64,000 bases of DNA, from contig NW_024468915.1 of NCBI RefSeq assembly GCF_011745365.1, forward strand, positions 2,892,653 through 2,956,652, given 5' to 3'. Under the pieces are notes generated by a model. The model was given only the letters and a program-made list of their open reading frames with translations, did no database searches and was not told the DNA's origin. This stretch comes from Cryphonectria parasitica EP155 (Eukaryota > Ascomycota > Sordariomycetes > Diaporthales > Cryphonectriaceae). The stretch's first letter is position 1, and each line of letters opens with the position of its first letter. This document shows positions 24,705-35,261 of the stretch, piece after piece. Made by a program: the position numbers and the translations under genes.

Positions 24705-25200
24705 TGTAATGAGCACTGCAGCAATCCGAAGATTCCTAAGTACACGAGGAGGTTTATGCTAACAAGAGCGGTATCGAAGTATCAAGACCTTGAATACAGA
24801 ACCGTACAAGTCTTAATAAGCAATGCAAGTATTCACTGCCTTTGAAGCTACTCAGTATAGAAGACTGAATACTTAGATTGATAACTGAAGAGCTATGTAC
24901 TGAATCTATCTAATGGTAATGAATATGTTCTTATATATTCAGCTCTTCAGTACAGCTCGTTGGGATTGCTAGCAAGTTTAGCGATTCAAGATATAAAGCT
25001 TGTTAGGATCGCTAGCGAGTCTAGCAATCCAAGATATAAAGCTCATTGGAATCGCTAGCAAGCTCAACAATCCTTCCTCCTTTACAACTCTAATTCTGAG
25101 TTATATAATCAATGCTTTATTAGAACGTTGGATTCTTAATATCTAGTTCTTGTTACTCATGATTTGTTTTTGTAATCTGCATATTGAATGAATTATAACA
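24705..25200 (-). repeat. A8 3' LTR with 43-bp U3 repeats
   Basis: 496 bp, TGTAATGAGC...ATAACA. U3 holds about three 43-bp units marked by GCTAGC at 24968, 25011 and 25054; A9 has about two, which explains its shorter LTR. Confidence 0.9.
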
Positions 25201-25291
25201 TCATCTTCCTTCTATCAGTTGTTATTTCCAACGATCTTCTGTAAGTATTCCGGCAAGTCTTCGTATTCATAATCTTGCCTTTCTAATCGAG

Positions 25292-25398
25292 ATGCTGAAC
25301 AGAATTAATAAAGTTGCGAAACTGAAATTCTCGAATCCTTGCTCCGATAAAAAGAAGCAGAAAGATTTTCTTCTTCAGTTCATTCTTTCAAACAGTTT
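25292..25398 (+). pseudogene. A8 antisense ORF, N-terminal part
   Basis: ATG at 25292 (MLNRINKVAKLKFSNPCSDKKKQ...). It is interrupted by A9 after 107 nt and resumes in frame at 55204. Both parts total 627 nt, 209 codons, identical to A9. Confidence 0.72.
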
Positions 25399-25850
25399 TG
25401 TAATGAGCACTGCAGCAATCCGAGGATTCCTAAGTATACAAAGGGATTTATGCTAACAAGAGCGGTATCAAAGTATCAAGTTCTTGAATACAGAACTGTA
25501 CAAATCCTAATAAGCAATGCAAGTATTCACTGCCTTTGAAGCTACTCAGTGTATGAACTGAATACTTAGATTAACAACTGAAGAGCTATATACTGAATTT
25601 ATCTAATGATAATGAATGTATTCTTATATATTCAGCTCTTTAATATAGCTCGTTAGGATTGCTAGCAAGTTTAGCAATTCAAGATATAAAGCTTATTGAG
25701 ATTGCTAGCAAGCTTAACAATCCTCTCTTCTTTACAACTCTAACTCTGGATTATATAATTAATGCTTTATTAGAATGTTGAGTTCTTAATATCTGATCTC
25801 TGTTACTCGTAATTTGTTTTCATAACTTGCATATTGGATGAGTTATAATA
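25399..25850 (-). repeat. A9 3' LTR
   Basis: 452 bp, TGTAATGAGC...ATAATA, equal in length to its partner at 54747. Confidence 0.93.
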
Positions 25851-25941
25851 TCATCTTCCTTCTATCAGTTGTTATTCCTAACGATCTTCTGTAAGTATTC
25901 TGGCAAGTTTCCGTATTCATGATCTTGCTTTCCTAATCGAG

Positions 25942-26568
25942 ATGCTGAATAGAATTAATAAAGTTGCAAAACTGAAATCCTCGAATCCTTGCTCTAACAA
26001 AAAGAAGCAAAAAGATCTTCTTCTTCAGTTCATTCTTTCAAACAGTTTCAATATACATTTCTGTTCTTATTGTAATAGTTGAGATCTGCAATTGTATATT
26101 ATTTCTTCTTATGATTCATTCTGTTGCTTAGAGTATGTTTTTCAGAATTGCATTAAGTATAATATTCTGAAGCTAATAAATGCTGCTAAACTTCTTCTTA
26201 TCTTTATTCAGTATTAAAAGCTGGAGAATGAGATAGAAGAGTTGAAGTTAAAGTTGCTTTAATTGCATTAACAAAAGAAGATATAGCATAAGAGAATATC
26301 TCAAGCTATTTATCAAGATTTCAAGAATCTTGAAGAGCTTGAGAAAGAAAAGGCTGAGAAGGCTAAGGCTGAGACGGTGTATATTGCTGCTGAAGTGTAG
26401 GCTGTAATAGCTAAGGAATCTGCTGTTGTAGCTGGAGATTCTTCTTTTAAGAATTTTAATTGGAATTCTGTAGATTTGAGGAATTCTGTAATTGATTAGT
26501 TGGATTTCCTGAAGAATAAGATCTTTAAAAGCTCTGGATCTCGGTTCAGAGCGGAGCAATCGTTTTAG
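25942..26568 (+). pseudogene. A9 antisense ORF
   Basis: 209 codons, ATG 25942 to TAG 26566-26568, opposite to A9 pol, no net indel. N-terminus MLNRINKVAKLKSSNPC, a Cys group FCSYC followed by a decayed second group, then KLENEIEELKLKLL (coiled coil), then LEELEKEKAEKAKAE and the conserved end SAVVAGDSSFKNFNWNSVDLRNSVID...GSRFRAEQSF. All internal stops are of RIP type. Its last codons overlap the pol stop as in A10. Confidence 0.78.
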
Positions 26569-29500
26569 ATGCTGGTTTTCTTTTTCCAATATTCAGCTAT
26601 TTTTTTCTAAGCATTTTTAACATTTTTCTGCAGTTTCCAAGAATTTTCGCTTGCTGAATAATCTTTCTATTTAATAAGATATTCCTTTATATTATCTATG
26701 CTTTTATGCTTAAGGATTTTCTCTATCTTATACTCTGATTCATTGTTTTCTACTTCTGCTGTATTATTTATTAGTATTTTCTATGCTGCTAATTCCAATA
26801 ATAAAATGTGAAAAACTGGATATATTCTCATTCTATAAGATAATACTAACTTGTAATTAATTGGAAAGATTTGTTACAAGATTTTAAAGAATTCCAGTTT
26901 TTTGTAATCAAGTTTATTGCTAAGCTTGATTATTTTAATATTTTTCCGAAATAGATAAACTTTATTTTCCTTCTATAGAATTAGTTTCTTAATTCTTTTA
27001 GCATTTGCATACTGTATTATTCGTTCTTGAATGAATTGTAATTCTAATTAGAGTTTCTTCTAAACTTTCTTAATCTTCTTAATTCTTTTATCTGCAGCTT
27101 CTATATCTGCTTCTTGCAATATTTTATAATAAGCTATTAGATTGTATTTATAGAGCATAAAGAATAATAATTTCTTTATTATGCTTATATTCGCACTATT
27201 ATAAGCGAATTATATAAGAAGTAATAGATTAACTCAATTATTCTGTTTCTAGTTAATATAATATTAAAGATATTATTCAATAATCTGATTTATTCTTTCT
27301 GTTTATTTGTTTATTTGTAGATAGAATACTATAAACATTTTGTAGTATATTCCGAGCTATTTCATAAGTAAAGTTCAAAACTTTGAATTAAACTTTCTAT
27401 CTTTATTAGAGATCACTTCTTCTGATATGCTATAATTAGCAATAATTATTCTAAGGAATATATATGCAAGTTCTTCTGCTATACTGCTTTTCTTATAGAA
27501 AAAAAAGTAAGTATACTTGCTTAGTTTGCAAATCATTATTAGAATATTATTATATTATACTTTAGTTAAGAGTTCTTATAAGAAAAGTAGCTTAATAATA
27601 AAATCTAAACTAATAAATTGCTAAATAATTATAAATACTAATAAGAAATATAGTAGTTTATAAGATTTATATCTTTCTGCTTTATTCTTCTTGTAGCTAT
27701 TGCATTATTATAGAATACTTTCAATTCTTTTTCTAAAATCTAATAAATTTCAGTATTTTTTAATATATTTATAGATTATTCTAACTTTCTAATATCTATA
27801 TACTAATATATTATATATATTCTTGATATAATTATCTTATTCATTTGGAATTATTAATTCTAAATCTTTTTCTAAAGATTTTATTCTGAAAGCAGCATTC
27901 AGTTTTCTATATATATTAATAAAATTTCCTGATTCATCTTAAATAAAGATATTCTGTATATCCGAAGAGTTTGCATCTTAATAATCTAATCTTCTGCTAA
28001 AAGCATCTGCTTATTCATTCTCTAAGCTTTTGCAGTATACAATCTTGAAATCAAACTATAAGAGAAATTCTGCTTATCTAACTTATTGCTTATTCAAAAT
28101 CTTAATTATTATGAATATAATTAGATTCTTATAATTCGAATAAACTATAATCGGATATTGTATACTAATAAAATAGTATTGCTATTTCTCGAAAGCTTTT
28201 ATTATTGCTATGAGTTTCTAATCAGAGATTCTATAATTAATTTCTAAGCTATTTAACTTCTTTGAGAAGTTGCTTATAATTCTTAAATGCTTTTGATTGT
28301 TTTGCTAGCTAAATTATTCTCCAAATGCATATTCTAATACATTAGTTTCAATTTCAAAGAATTTATAAAGATTTGCTTTATATAGAACTGATTCCGAAGT
28401 AATATACTTAATAATTTTATTAAAAGCTTCTTATATCTTAAAGATTTATTTGAAAAGCTATTCTTTTTTGATAAGATTTGTAAGAAAGTATATAATCTAG
28501 CTATAGTTCTTAATGAATTGTTTGTAAAAATTAATATATTTAAGAAAAGATCTAATATTCCTAATATTCCTAGGAACTAGCTAATTTCTAATAGCTTTTA
28601 TCTTATCTTTCTATAGCTTAATGCATTCTAGCTTAATTATGAATCCGAAGTAGTTAATCTTTTGTATATAAAAGTAATTCTTTGCAGATTTTATAAGAAG
28701 TTTTGCATCTTAAAGTATTTGCAATACTGTTTTTATATATTTCTTATATTCTTCAAGTATTTAAGAGTAAATAAGAATATTATTGAAATAAGCAATAATG
28801 AACTGATTTAGATACTTGCATAGAATATAATTAATCATTTTCTGAAATAAAGCTAGAATATTCATTAGATTAAAGAATATAACTAAATATTTATAGTATT
28901 CATAGCATATTCTGAAAGCAGTTTTCCATTCTTCTTCTTTCTTTATTCTAATTAGATTATAAGCTTCTTTCAGATTCAGAACTGTAAATCACTATACTTC
29001 TTGCAATCTATTCTATAATTCCTTGATAAGTAATAATAGATATTGGTTTTTAATTGTAATATTATTGAGTTGCTTGTAATTAATATATAGCTTAAGCTTG
29101 CTATTTTTCTTAGATACAAACAGAATAGAATATCCTGCTAATAATTGTAATAATTATATATATTCTTTCTTAAGATTTTTATCAAGATACTTCTTAAATG
29201 CTTCTAGCTATATTTTATCTAGTTTATAAATAAGAAAGAATTTGAGCTATTTCTCTTCTTATAGCAGAATCTTGTAATTATATAAGCTATATTCTAACAA
29301 TCCTATATTCAATTCTTTCTGAAACAGTTTTTTGAACTTATAATATTCTCATAATATATTTGCAAGTATTAGTTCTAATTCTTATACTGTTTCTGCTATC
29401 TAAAGGAATAATAGATATTGTTAAGCATACTTCTTTTCATTCGTTGTTTTTAAGAGCTTTAAGCATTCGCTCTAAGCTGAACTAAGCGCTTGAAAGCTTA

Positions 29501-29582
29501 GTTTCGAGATTTTTCCTGTATAGATTCATAATTCACATTCTGAAGCTTTTATTTATTGCTCCGAAGCAAACTAACTTGCTAA
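26565..29582 (-). pseudogene. A9 pol, C-terminal four-fifths
   Basis: Reverse frame from the TAA read at 26565-26567 back to the B1 insertion. Chromodomain about 26590-26770, integrase core about 27090-27600, zinc-binding region about 27670-27690, RNase H about 27960-28330, reverse transcriptase about 28450-29240. The remaining N-terminus is at 51971-52606. Total 1218 codons when the 4-bp CTAA duplication is counted once, which independently supports the B1 borders. Confidence 0.83.
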
Positions 29583-29901
29583 TGTTGTGGTGGCCAGGGT
29601 GGTAGTTCGTGGGATGTGGAGTACAGTGGATCAAGGGTCCTCATACATATAAAGGATACTACTCACTTTTCAAATTCTTTAGCTATAAGTAACAATGAAG
29701 CATCCTTTCTCTTCCTTTCAATTTTGAACTCTTTAAACAAGTCTAAAACAGATTTTTCACCCTATTCTTGTGCTCGTATAGCCTTAGTTTGCTATCCTTA
29801 TCTGCATAAGTATGCTTGGATTGTATGAGCTCTTGTTCATTGCTTTAGCAGCTGTTTATCCCTTTTTCTTTCGAGAGCGATAGCGCTCTAGTTCTGGTTT
29901 A
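29583..29901 (+). repeat. B1 5' LTR
   Basis: TGTTGTGGTGG...GGTTTA, 319 bp; the final TA is the RIP product of CA seen in the partner. TATA-like ATATAAAG at 29647-29654. The first half is less mutated than in the 3' LTR and the last part more mutated. Confidence 0.92.
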
Positions 29902-32636
29902 ATAGTACAGTAAGTATGAACTTAGCTGTTCAAGCTGATAGCTCAGAGCTGTTTGCATTATAGTTTGTAAGAATCAGTAAGAGTAGCAAGTTTATTCTAT
30001 GAACAAGCGCATTCTTTTTCCTTGCTAAGCTCTTTTATTTTCTTTATCTATTATGCTTATATAATAAGCTGTGCATTATATTTGAACTCTGGATTATATC
30101 TGAGATCTCTTGTAGAAAGGAGATGAGTGAATAGAAGAGAAGTGATATAAGTTCTGATTGTAAGCTAGTAAATAATGCATTGAGCTTGCAGATTAATATT
30201 ACGAAGAAACGAATTCCTTTTTCCAATATTTCTTATATTAATTAATAATTCTATATAGAAGCTAATATAGCTCAGATCTATATAAGCTGCAGCAGAAAGT
30301 TTAATTATATTGAATATGAATTCATGATTAAATTACAGAATAGAATGCTTTTAGTAGATAGTATTCTGCAGAGAAAAGTAGCATGATTAATAAGATCTGT
30401 ACTCCTTGCAATAATTCAATTAGTATGCTCTATCTGAATATATTTAGCTATATTAATTCTTTGAATCAAAAGCTTGCTAATTGTATTATTTCAAAAGCAA
30501 AGAATATAGAGAGATAAAGATAAGAAATTGTTAGTATATATAAGAAATAGAGATTAAGAATTATAATAATATTATCTAATATCGAATTTTAATTAATATC
30601 TTATATCTAATTAGAAATGCTTCTATTAATTAGCAGAATTATTAATAAAGAAAATCTCAATATAGTACAGAATAGCTAATTCAATCCCTTATTATTTATT
30701 ATAAGACAGATCTTATATATGCTCTACTTATAGATTGAATCTTTTTCAAGCATCTGAACTCTCTCGATCTCTATAGTATTGTCTTCCGTAGAATACAGAA
30801 GGCATTCCAGCTATAGCGCTCTCAACTCAAGAATCTCGAACCAGGAAGATAAAGAAACATCAGAGGAAGCAATAATCAAGAGAGAAGATAGCTTTCATAT
30901 CTGAGAGCTCTTTCAATCAGATATTCAGTTCAGCTAACTATCTAGCTAATAACTATTATAGTTAGAACTTCAGATTCCCTTTCTATAGTAAGCTTGCTAG
31001 TGGTGGATTGATATTATTTGTCTGTATGAAAGTCTTCTTATAGCTAAAGCAATTCAATTAATAGTATTAAATTAAAGAAATTAATAATATTCAAGTATTC
31101 AACTTTATAAAAAGCTTCTATATAAATATAATTATTGCTAGAGAAGTAAAGAGATTTACTATAAATACTAAAACTTGGAATAAATAAAAGAAGCAATTAT
31201 TGATTATTTATTGCTCTTAAAACCATCTTCAGACATATACTCCTAAGCAGAAGCGCTTAAATATTATTAATAACCATTTCATTACTAATACTGCTAGCTT
31301 CTGATTATTTATTATAGATTATAATAATGCTCTTACTTATTTTAAAATCAGAGATAATCAATCTGTAGCAAAAGTATGAATGAAGCTTTCTTTAATCTGA
31401 ATTAAGCGCTTCTAAGCTAATTATAATATTATTGCTGAAAGCATTAGCAATAAGAAGTAGCCTTATCTTATGAAAAAGCTATTAGAAGTTCATTGTAAAG
31501 CATTTCAGAAGGAAACTCAAGATTAACTTATCTCCGGTATTACTAATCTTTAACTTTATTAATAAGCTCAATTCCAAGATTCTTCTATACTTTTATCTCA
31601 GCTAGTTCTTAACTAAATACAGCTTATTTCTATTCTATATTCAATATATAATGCTTCTAGTTAATCGATAAATCCGTTAGAATAAGCAATAGAGCTATTA
31701 TATTATCAACTGCTTCAATAATTAACTTATAATTAGCAAGCTTAGCCTGAACCAATTAAGCAGATCTTAAAAGCTAAATCTGCTTAAAAAAGCAACTAAG
31801 AATACAACTAGTTAGCTTTAATAATGAAGTAACTCTACATTAATTAAATTATAATAGCAAAATCCTTAAAGCTATAAACTAATACTCTTAAATAAATACA
31901 GAATGTTTTATATAATCAAATCAAAGCTTTATAGAAAATCTTATAACTAATCAAGTATTCCCAAACTATTTCTGCAAGAAATCCTTTCTAGAGAAATGCA
32001 AATTCCTTGCAAATAGATATTATTTATACAAGTTTGGAGAACGAGAGAAAGCAGTACTCTAAAGCATAGCAAGCAAAGATTAATAAAATCCTGAAGAAGA
32101 ACGAAACTCTGTACAGATACTACAGCTATAAATCGAAGTTCTATAAAGCTTATGAATATATAGAACTCCATATTATTATGAATTGTAGCATTTGCTATAC
32201 TCCAGTATTAGCAAAGCTAGAATAGTATCTTAGCAATCGCTTAGAGTTTCTGAACTCTAGATCAAAACTAGTATTATATAGCTAGATTATATCCGCTTGA
32301 GATAATCCCAAAAACAATATAATTCATCTGATTCTTAGTTTCTATAAGAATTAGCAGCTAAAGAGTATTGAGAATCCTTAGATCTTTTGATATATTAGCC
32401 TGATTCAAGAGAATGAGAAATAGTATGAAAACTCTGAAATAGCTAAGAATAAGATACTATGGAAAGAGATCAATGCTGTTCTCAAATGCAATAATCAATA
32501 CAGAACTAATAATATTGAGATTCTCAGCAATGCTAGTAAGATTCAAGTAGGAAAGTTATATCTTACTTCAGCTTAAGCTGAACTGTATTTATTAAAGCTT
32601 CTCAGCATCAATGCTATAGATATTAAGCTTATTTAA
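29902..32636 (+). pseudogene. B1 leader and gag-proximal coding remnant, first part
   Basis: Follows the 5' LTR. The first 300-400 nt look non-coding and I see no tRNA-type primer site. From about 31100 to 32630 the forward frames contain long stretches with only RIP-type stops (for example PYLMKKLLEVHCKAFQKETQD near 31460 and KLEQYLSNRLEFLNSRSKL near 32210, after correcting obvious Gln stops). It is Gln/Lys/Ile-rich without a recognised domain. By position it should be Gag or an N-terminal accessory region. Interrupted by T1. Frames are not fully resolved. Confidence 0.45.
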
Positions 32637-32849
32637 TGTTAGGTGGAAAGGTTGCAAAGGCAATGTGGCGAGGTTTTTCTCTCTTTCAGAAGTATACAAT
32701 TAGAATAACATTGAAGCTTAAGGAGCTAAGTTTTGCTTAGCAGTGCTGATGTGGCTAGAAAGCCGCTTTATAGCCGCATATTGCTTAGTCATTCGTAATC
32801 CAGCTGGCTTAGCTGGCTCTGAGCCTTGCTGGCACAATCGGCCCTAACA
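32637..32849. repeat. T1 left LTR
   Basis: 213 bp, TGTTAGGTGG...CCCTAACA, with 7-bp inverted termini in the unmutated form (TGTCAGG/CCTGACA). Shows a few RIP-type transitions relative to the right LTR. Confidence 0.9.
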
Positions 32850-32890
32850 GATTATCCCCTCTTATCAGGCCTTGTTCTTAAGGCCTTTGA

Positions 32891-32985
32891 GGCTTCCGAG
32901 CTTTCGTTGCTTCCAGGCTTCCGTTGCTCCCAAGCTTCCGTTGCTCCCAAGCTTCCGTTGCTTCCAGGCTTTCGCTGCTTCCTAG
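32891..32985. repeat. T1 array 1, 17-bp units
   Basis: GCTTCCGTTGCTCCCAA repeated at 17-bp spacing about four to five times with small changes. Also present in T2 at about 61226-61300. Confidence 0.8.
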
Positions 32986-33012
32986 CTGCTCCTACGCCTT
33001 CTCAATGCTTCA

Positions 33013-33500
33013 GGCTCTTAAGATCTCTCAGTGCTTCAGGCTTCTCAAAGCTTCTCAAGATCCCTCAGTGCCTCAGGTTTCTCAAAGCCTCTCAAGATCT
33101 CTCAGTGCCTCAGGCTTCTCAAGGCTTCTCAAGGTCTCTCAGTGCCTCAGGCCTCTCAAGGCCTCTCAAGATCTCTCAGTGCCTCAGGTTTCTTAAGGCC
33201 TCTCAAGATCTCTCAGTGCTTCAGGCTTCTTAAGGCCTCTCAAGGTCTCTCAGTGCTTCAGGCCTCTCAAGGCTTCTCAAGATCTCTCAGTGCCTTAGGT
33301 TTCTCAAAGCCTCTCAAGATCTCTCAGTGCCTCAGGCCTCTCAAGGCTTCTCAAGATCTCTCAGTGCCTCAGGCTTCTAAGCCACTCAAGGTCTCTCAAG
33401 ATCTCTCAGTGCCTCAGGCCTCTCAAGGCTTCTCAAGATCTCTCAGTGCCTCAGGCCTCTCAAGGCTTCTCAAAGCCTCTCAACCATCTCCCTTCTTCTC
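33013..33500 (+). repeat. T1 array 2, 37-bp units readable in all three frames
   Basis: About 12-13 units of CTCTCAGTGCCTCAGG plus CTTCTCAAGGCCTCTCAAGAT-type sequence. The period is 37 bp (for example AGT at 33141 and 33178). Since 37 is not a multiple of 3, each frame reads the three phases in turn and gives a 37-residue peptide period; no stop occurs in any forward frame, so overlapping frames of 90-177 codons arise (the longest 33031-33564). T2 has only about five units. I treat the open frames as a by-product unless expression is shown. Confidence 0.85.
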
Positions 33501-33504
33501 TTCT

Positions 33505-33904
33505 GGCTTCATCCCCGAAGCTTATAAAAAAAAAAATCTCTTTTTAATCACATTCCAGATATAAATCTTCCAAGTGCAATACCTGCATTATATACGCTGC
33601 TCAATTGCTGCTCCTTCAGCGCTTTATCCAAGCATTCTTCAGAACTTAAAGCTATTTGATATAGATTGCAAGCTTTTCACTAGGAACTTAGTTTGCAGCT
33701 AAGAAGCTCAGCATTCAGAATAGCATTTCTGCAGCTATAACGGATAATTATAGCTTTCCATTTTGAAAATTACTCTTTAGCAACTCTGAAGCTATTATTA
33801 TACTTCGCTCTATTGCTAGATGCAGAAGAATAATTAGTTTGCAATCTAATACTTAAGCAATTTTAGTTGCTAAGTAGATATTCTGCTTCAGCTCTGTACT
33901 CTCG
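33505..33904. other. T1 interior between arrays, no gene seen
   Basis: Contains an A-rich tract (about 33527-33538) followed by ATCTCTTTTTAATCACATTCCAG, kept in T2 at about 61565. No convincing coding frame, primer site or structural RNA could be recognised. Confidence 0.6.
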
Positions 33905-34215
33905 CTCAAATAATGAAGAGCATACTCTCGAAAACAGAAAATACTTAGATCTACTGCTTGCTTACTCTGCTTTCTTGCTTGAATAGCAAAGAATATACTC
34001 TCGAAAACAGAAGATACTCAGATCTACTGCTTGCTTACTCTGCTCTCTCGCTCAAATAGCAAAGAATATACTCTCGAAAACAGAAGATATTCAGATCTAC
34101 TGCTTGCTTACTCTGCTCTCTTGCTTGAATAGCAAAGAATATACTCTCGAAAACAGAAGATACTCAGATCTACTGCTTGCTTACTCTGCTCTTTTGCTTG
34201 AATAGCGAAGAATAT
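33905..34215. repeat. T1 array 3, 73-bp units
   Basis: Four units plus a partial, marked by 'aatagcaaagaatatactc' at 73-bp spacing (reference base at 33911, 33984, 34057, 34130, 34203). T2 has the same period at 61949-62168. Confidence 0.87.
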
Positions 34216-34221
34216 ACTTTG

Positions 34222-34842
34222 TTCTAGCTTAGCAACTCGAATGCTCTGAATCTCTTCTGAATGCTTCTCGCATGCTGCTTGTATACTGCTTGCTTGTTGC
34301 TGTTTGCTTTAGCTTAGCAACTCGAATACTCTGAATCTCTTCTGAATACTTCTTGCATACTGCTTGCATACTGCTTGCTTGCTGTTTGCTCTAGCTTAGC
34401 AACTTGAATGCTCTGAATCTCTTCTGAATACTTCTTGCATGCTGCTTGCATACTGCTTATTCGATACTGCTTGCTTACTATATGCTTTAGCTTAGCAACT
34501 CGAATGCTCTAAATCTCTTCTGAATGCTTCTTGCATACTGCTTGCATACTGCTTGCTTGCTATTTGCTTTAGCTTAGCAACTCGAATGCTCTGAATCTCT
34601 TCTGAATGCTTCTTGCATGCTGCTTGCATACTACTTGCTTGCTGTTTGCTCTAGCTTAGCAACTCGAATGCTCTGAATCTCTTCTGAATGCTTCTTGCAT
34701 GCTGCTTGCATACTGCTTGCTTGATACTGCTTGCTTGCTGTATGCTCTAGCTTAGCAACTCGAATGCTCTAAATCTCTTCTGAATGCTTCTTGCATGCTG
34801 CTTGCATACTGCTTGCTTAGTACTGCTTGCTCGCTGTATTCA
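34222..34842. repeat. T1 array 4, 82/96-bp units
   Basis: Seven starts of TAGCTTAGCAACTCGAATGC at 34226, 34311, 34393, 34489, 34571, 34653 and 34749. Spacings are 85, 82, 96, 82, 82, 96. The 96-bp units carry an extra 14 bp from internal duplication of the CTTGCTTGATACTG type. In T2 all seven are 82 bp apart. Confidence 0.87.
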
Positions 34843-34930
34843 AGGCTCGAAAGCTCGAAAATCGAAGGCTCGAAGATCAAAGGCTCGAAGGTTAAAAGCT
34901 CGAAGGTCAAAGGCTCGAAGGTTCGAAAAG
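34843..34930. repeat. T1 array 5, 15-16-bp units
   Basis: About six copies of GGCTCGAAGGTCAAA with small changes, also at 62775-62865 in T2. The short Lys/Arg-rich frame that reads through it is not taken as a gene. Confidence 0.78.
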
Positions 34931-35048
34931 AATAGTAGTCTGATCGTTTGCTCTGCTTCTGCTCAGTATTAGCGCTGCTCCTAGGAAAGAAAAAAAAAGA
35001 TAGAAAGCCTCGCCGGATTGCTTCCTTTAAAAGGGCTAGGCCTCAAAC

Positions 35049-35261
35049 TGTCAGGTGGAAAGGTTGCAAAAGCAATGTAGCGAAGTCTTTCTCTCTTTCA
35101 GGGGTATACAACCAGAATAACATTGAGGCCTAAGGAGCTAAGTTCTGCTCAGCAGTGCTGATGTGGCTAGAAAGCCGCTTTATAGCCGCATATTGCTTAG
35201 TCATCCGTAATCCAGCTGGCTTAGCTGGCTCTGAGCCTTGCTGGCACAATCGGCCCTGACA
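35049..35261. repeat. T1 right LTR
   Basis: 213 bp, TGTCAGGTGG...CCCTGACA, preceded by AAAAGGGCTAGGCCTCAAAC, which is only a weak polypurine tract. Confidence 0.9.

Larger units (their letters stand above)
32637..35261. mobile_element. T1: non-autonomous LTR element with minisatellite interior, TSD TTTAA
   Basis: 2625 bp bounded by two 213-bp direct repeats that start TGT(C/T)AGG and end CCT(G/A)ACA. Flanked by TTTAA (32632-32636, 35262-35266). The interior carries no gag or pol but five tandem arrays with units of about 17, 37, 73, 82/96 and 15-16 bp. It is G+C-richer and clearly less RIP-mutated than the host B1. A second copy, T2, has the same plan. The structure fits a TRIM/LARD-like retrotransposon mobilised in trans; I do not recognise the family. 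Confidence 0.88.

Noticed and set aside
29616..29828. 70-residue ORF at the left end of B1
   Set aside because: Completely inside the 5' LTR; the 3' LTR copy does not keep it open.
32826..33233. 135- to 177-residue forward ORFs at 32826-33564 as a genuine Ser/Leu-rich secreted or effector gene
   Set aside because: They arise from the 37-bp frame-rotating array, overlap each other in different frames, begin in the LTR or in a repeat, and lack a signal peptide; T2 gives much shorter versions.
33905..34842. Possible CRISPR array because of regularly spaced repeats
   Set aside because: Units of 73 and 82 bp are head-to-tail without unique spacers, inside a eukaryotic LTR element.
34784..34972. 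Arg/Lys-rich ORF over T1 arrays 4-5
   Set aside because: Product of the 15-16-bp tandem repeat; T2 does not keep the same frame.
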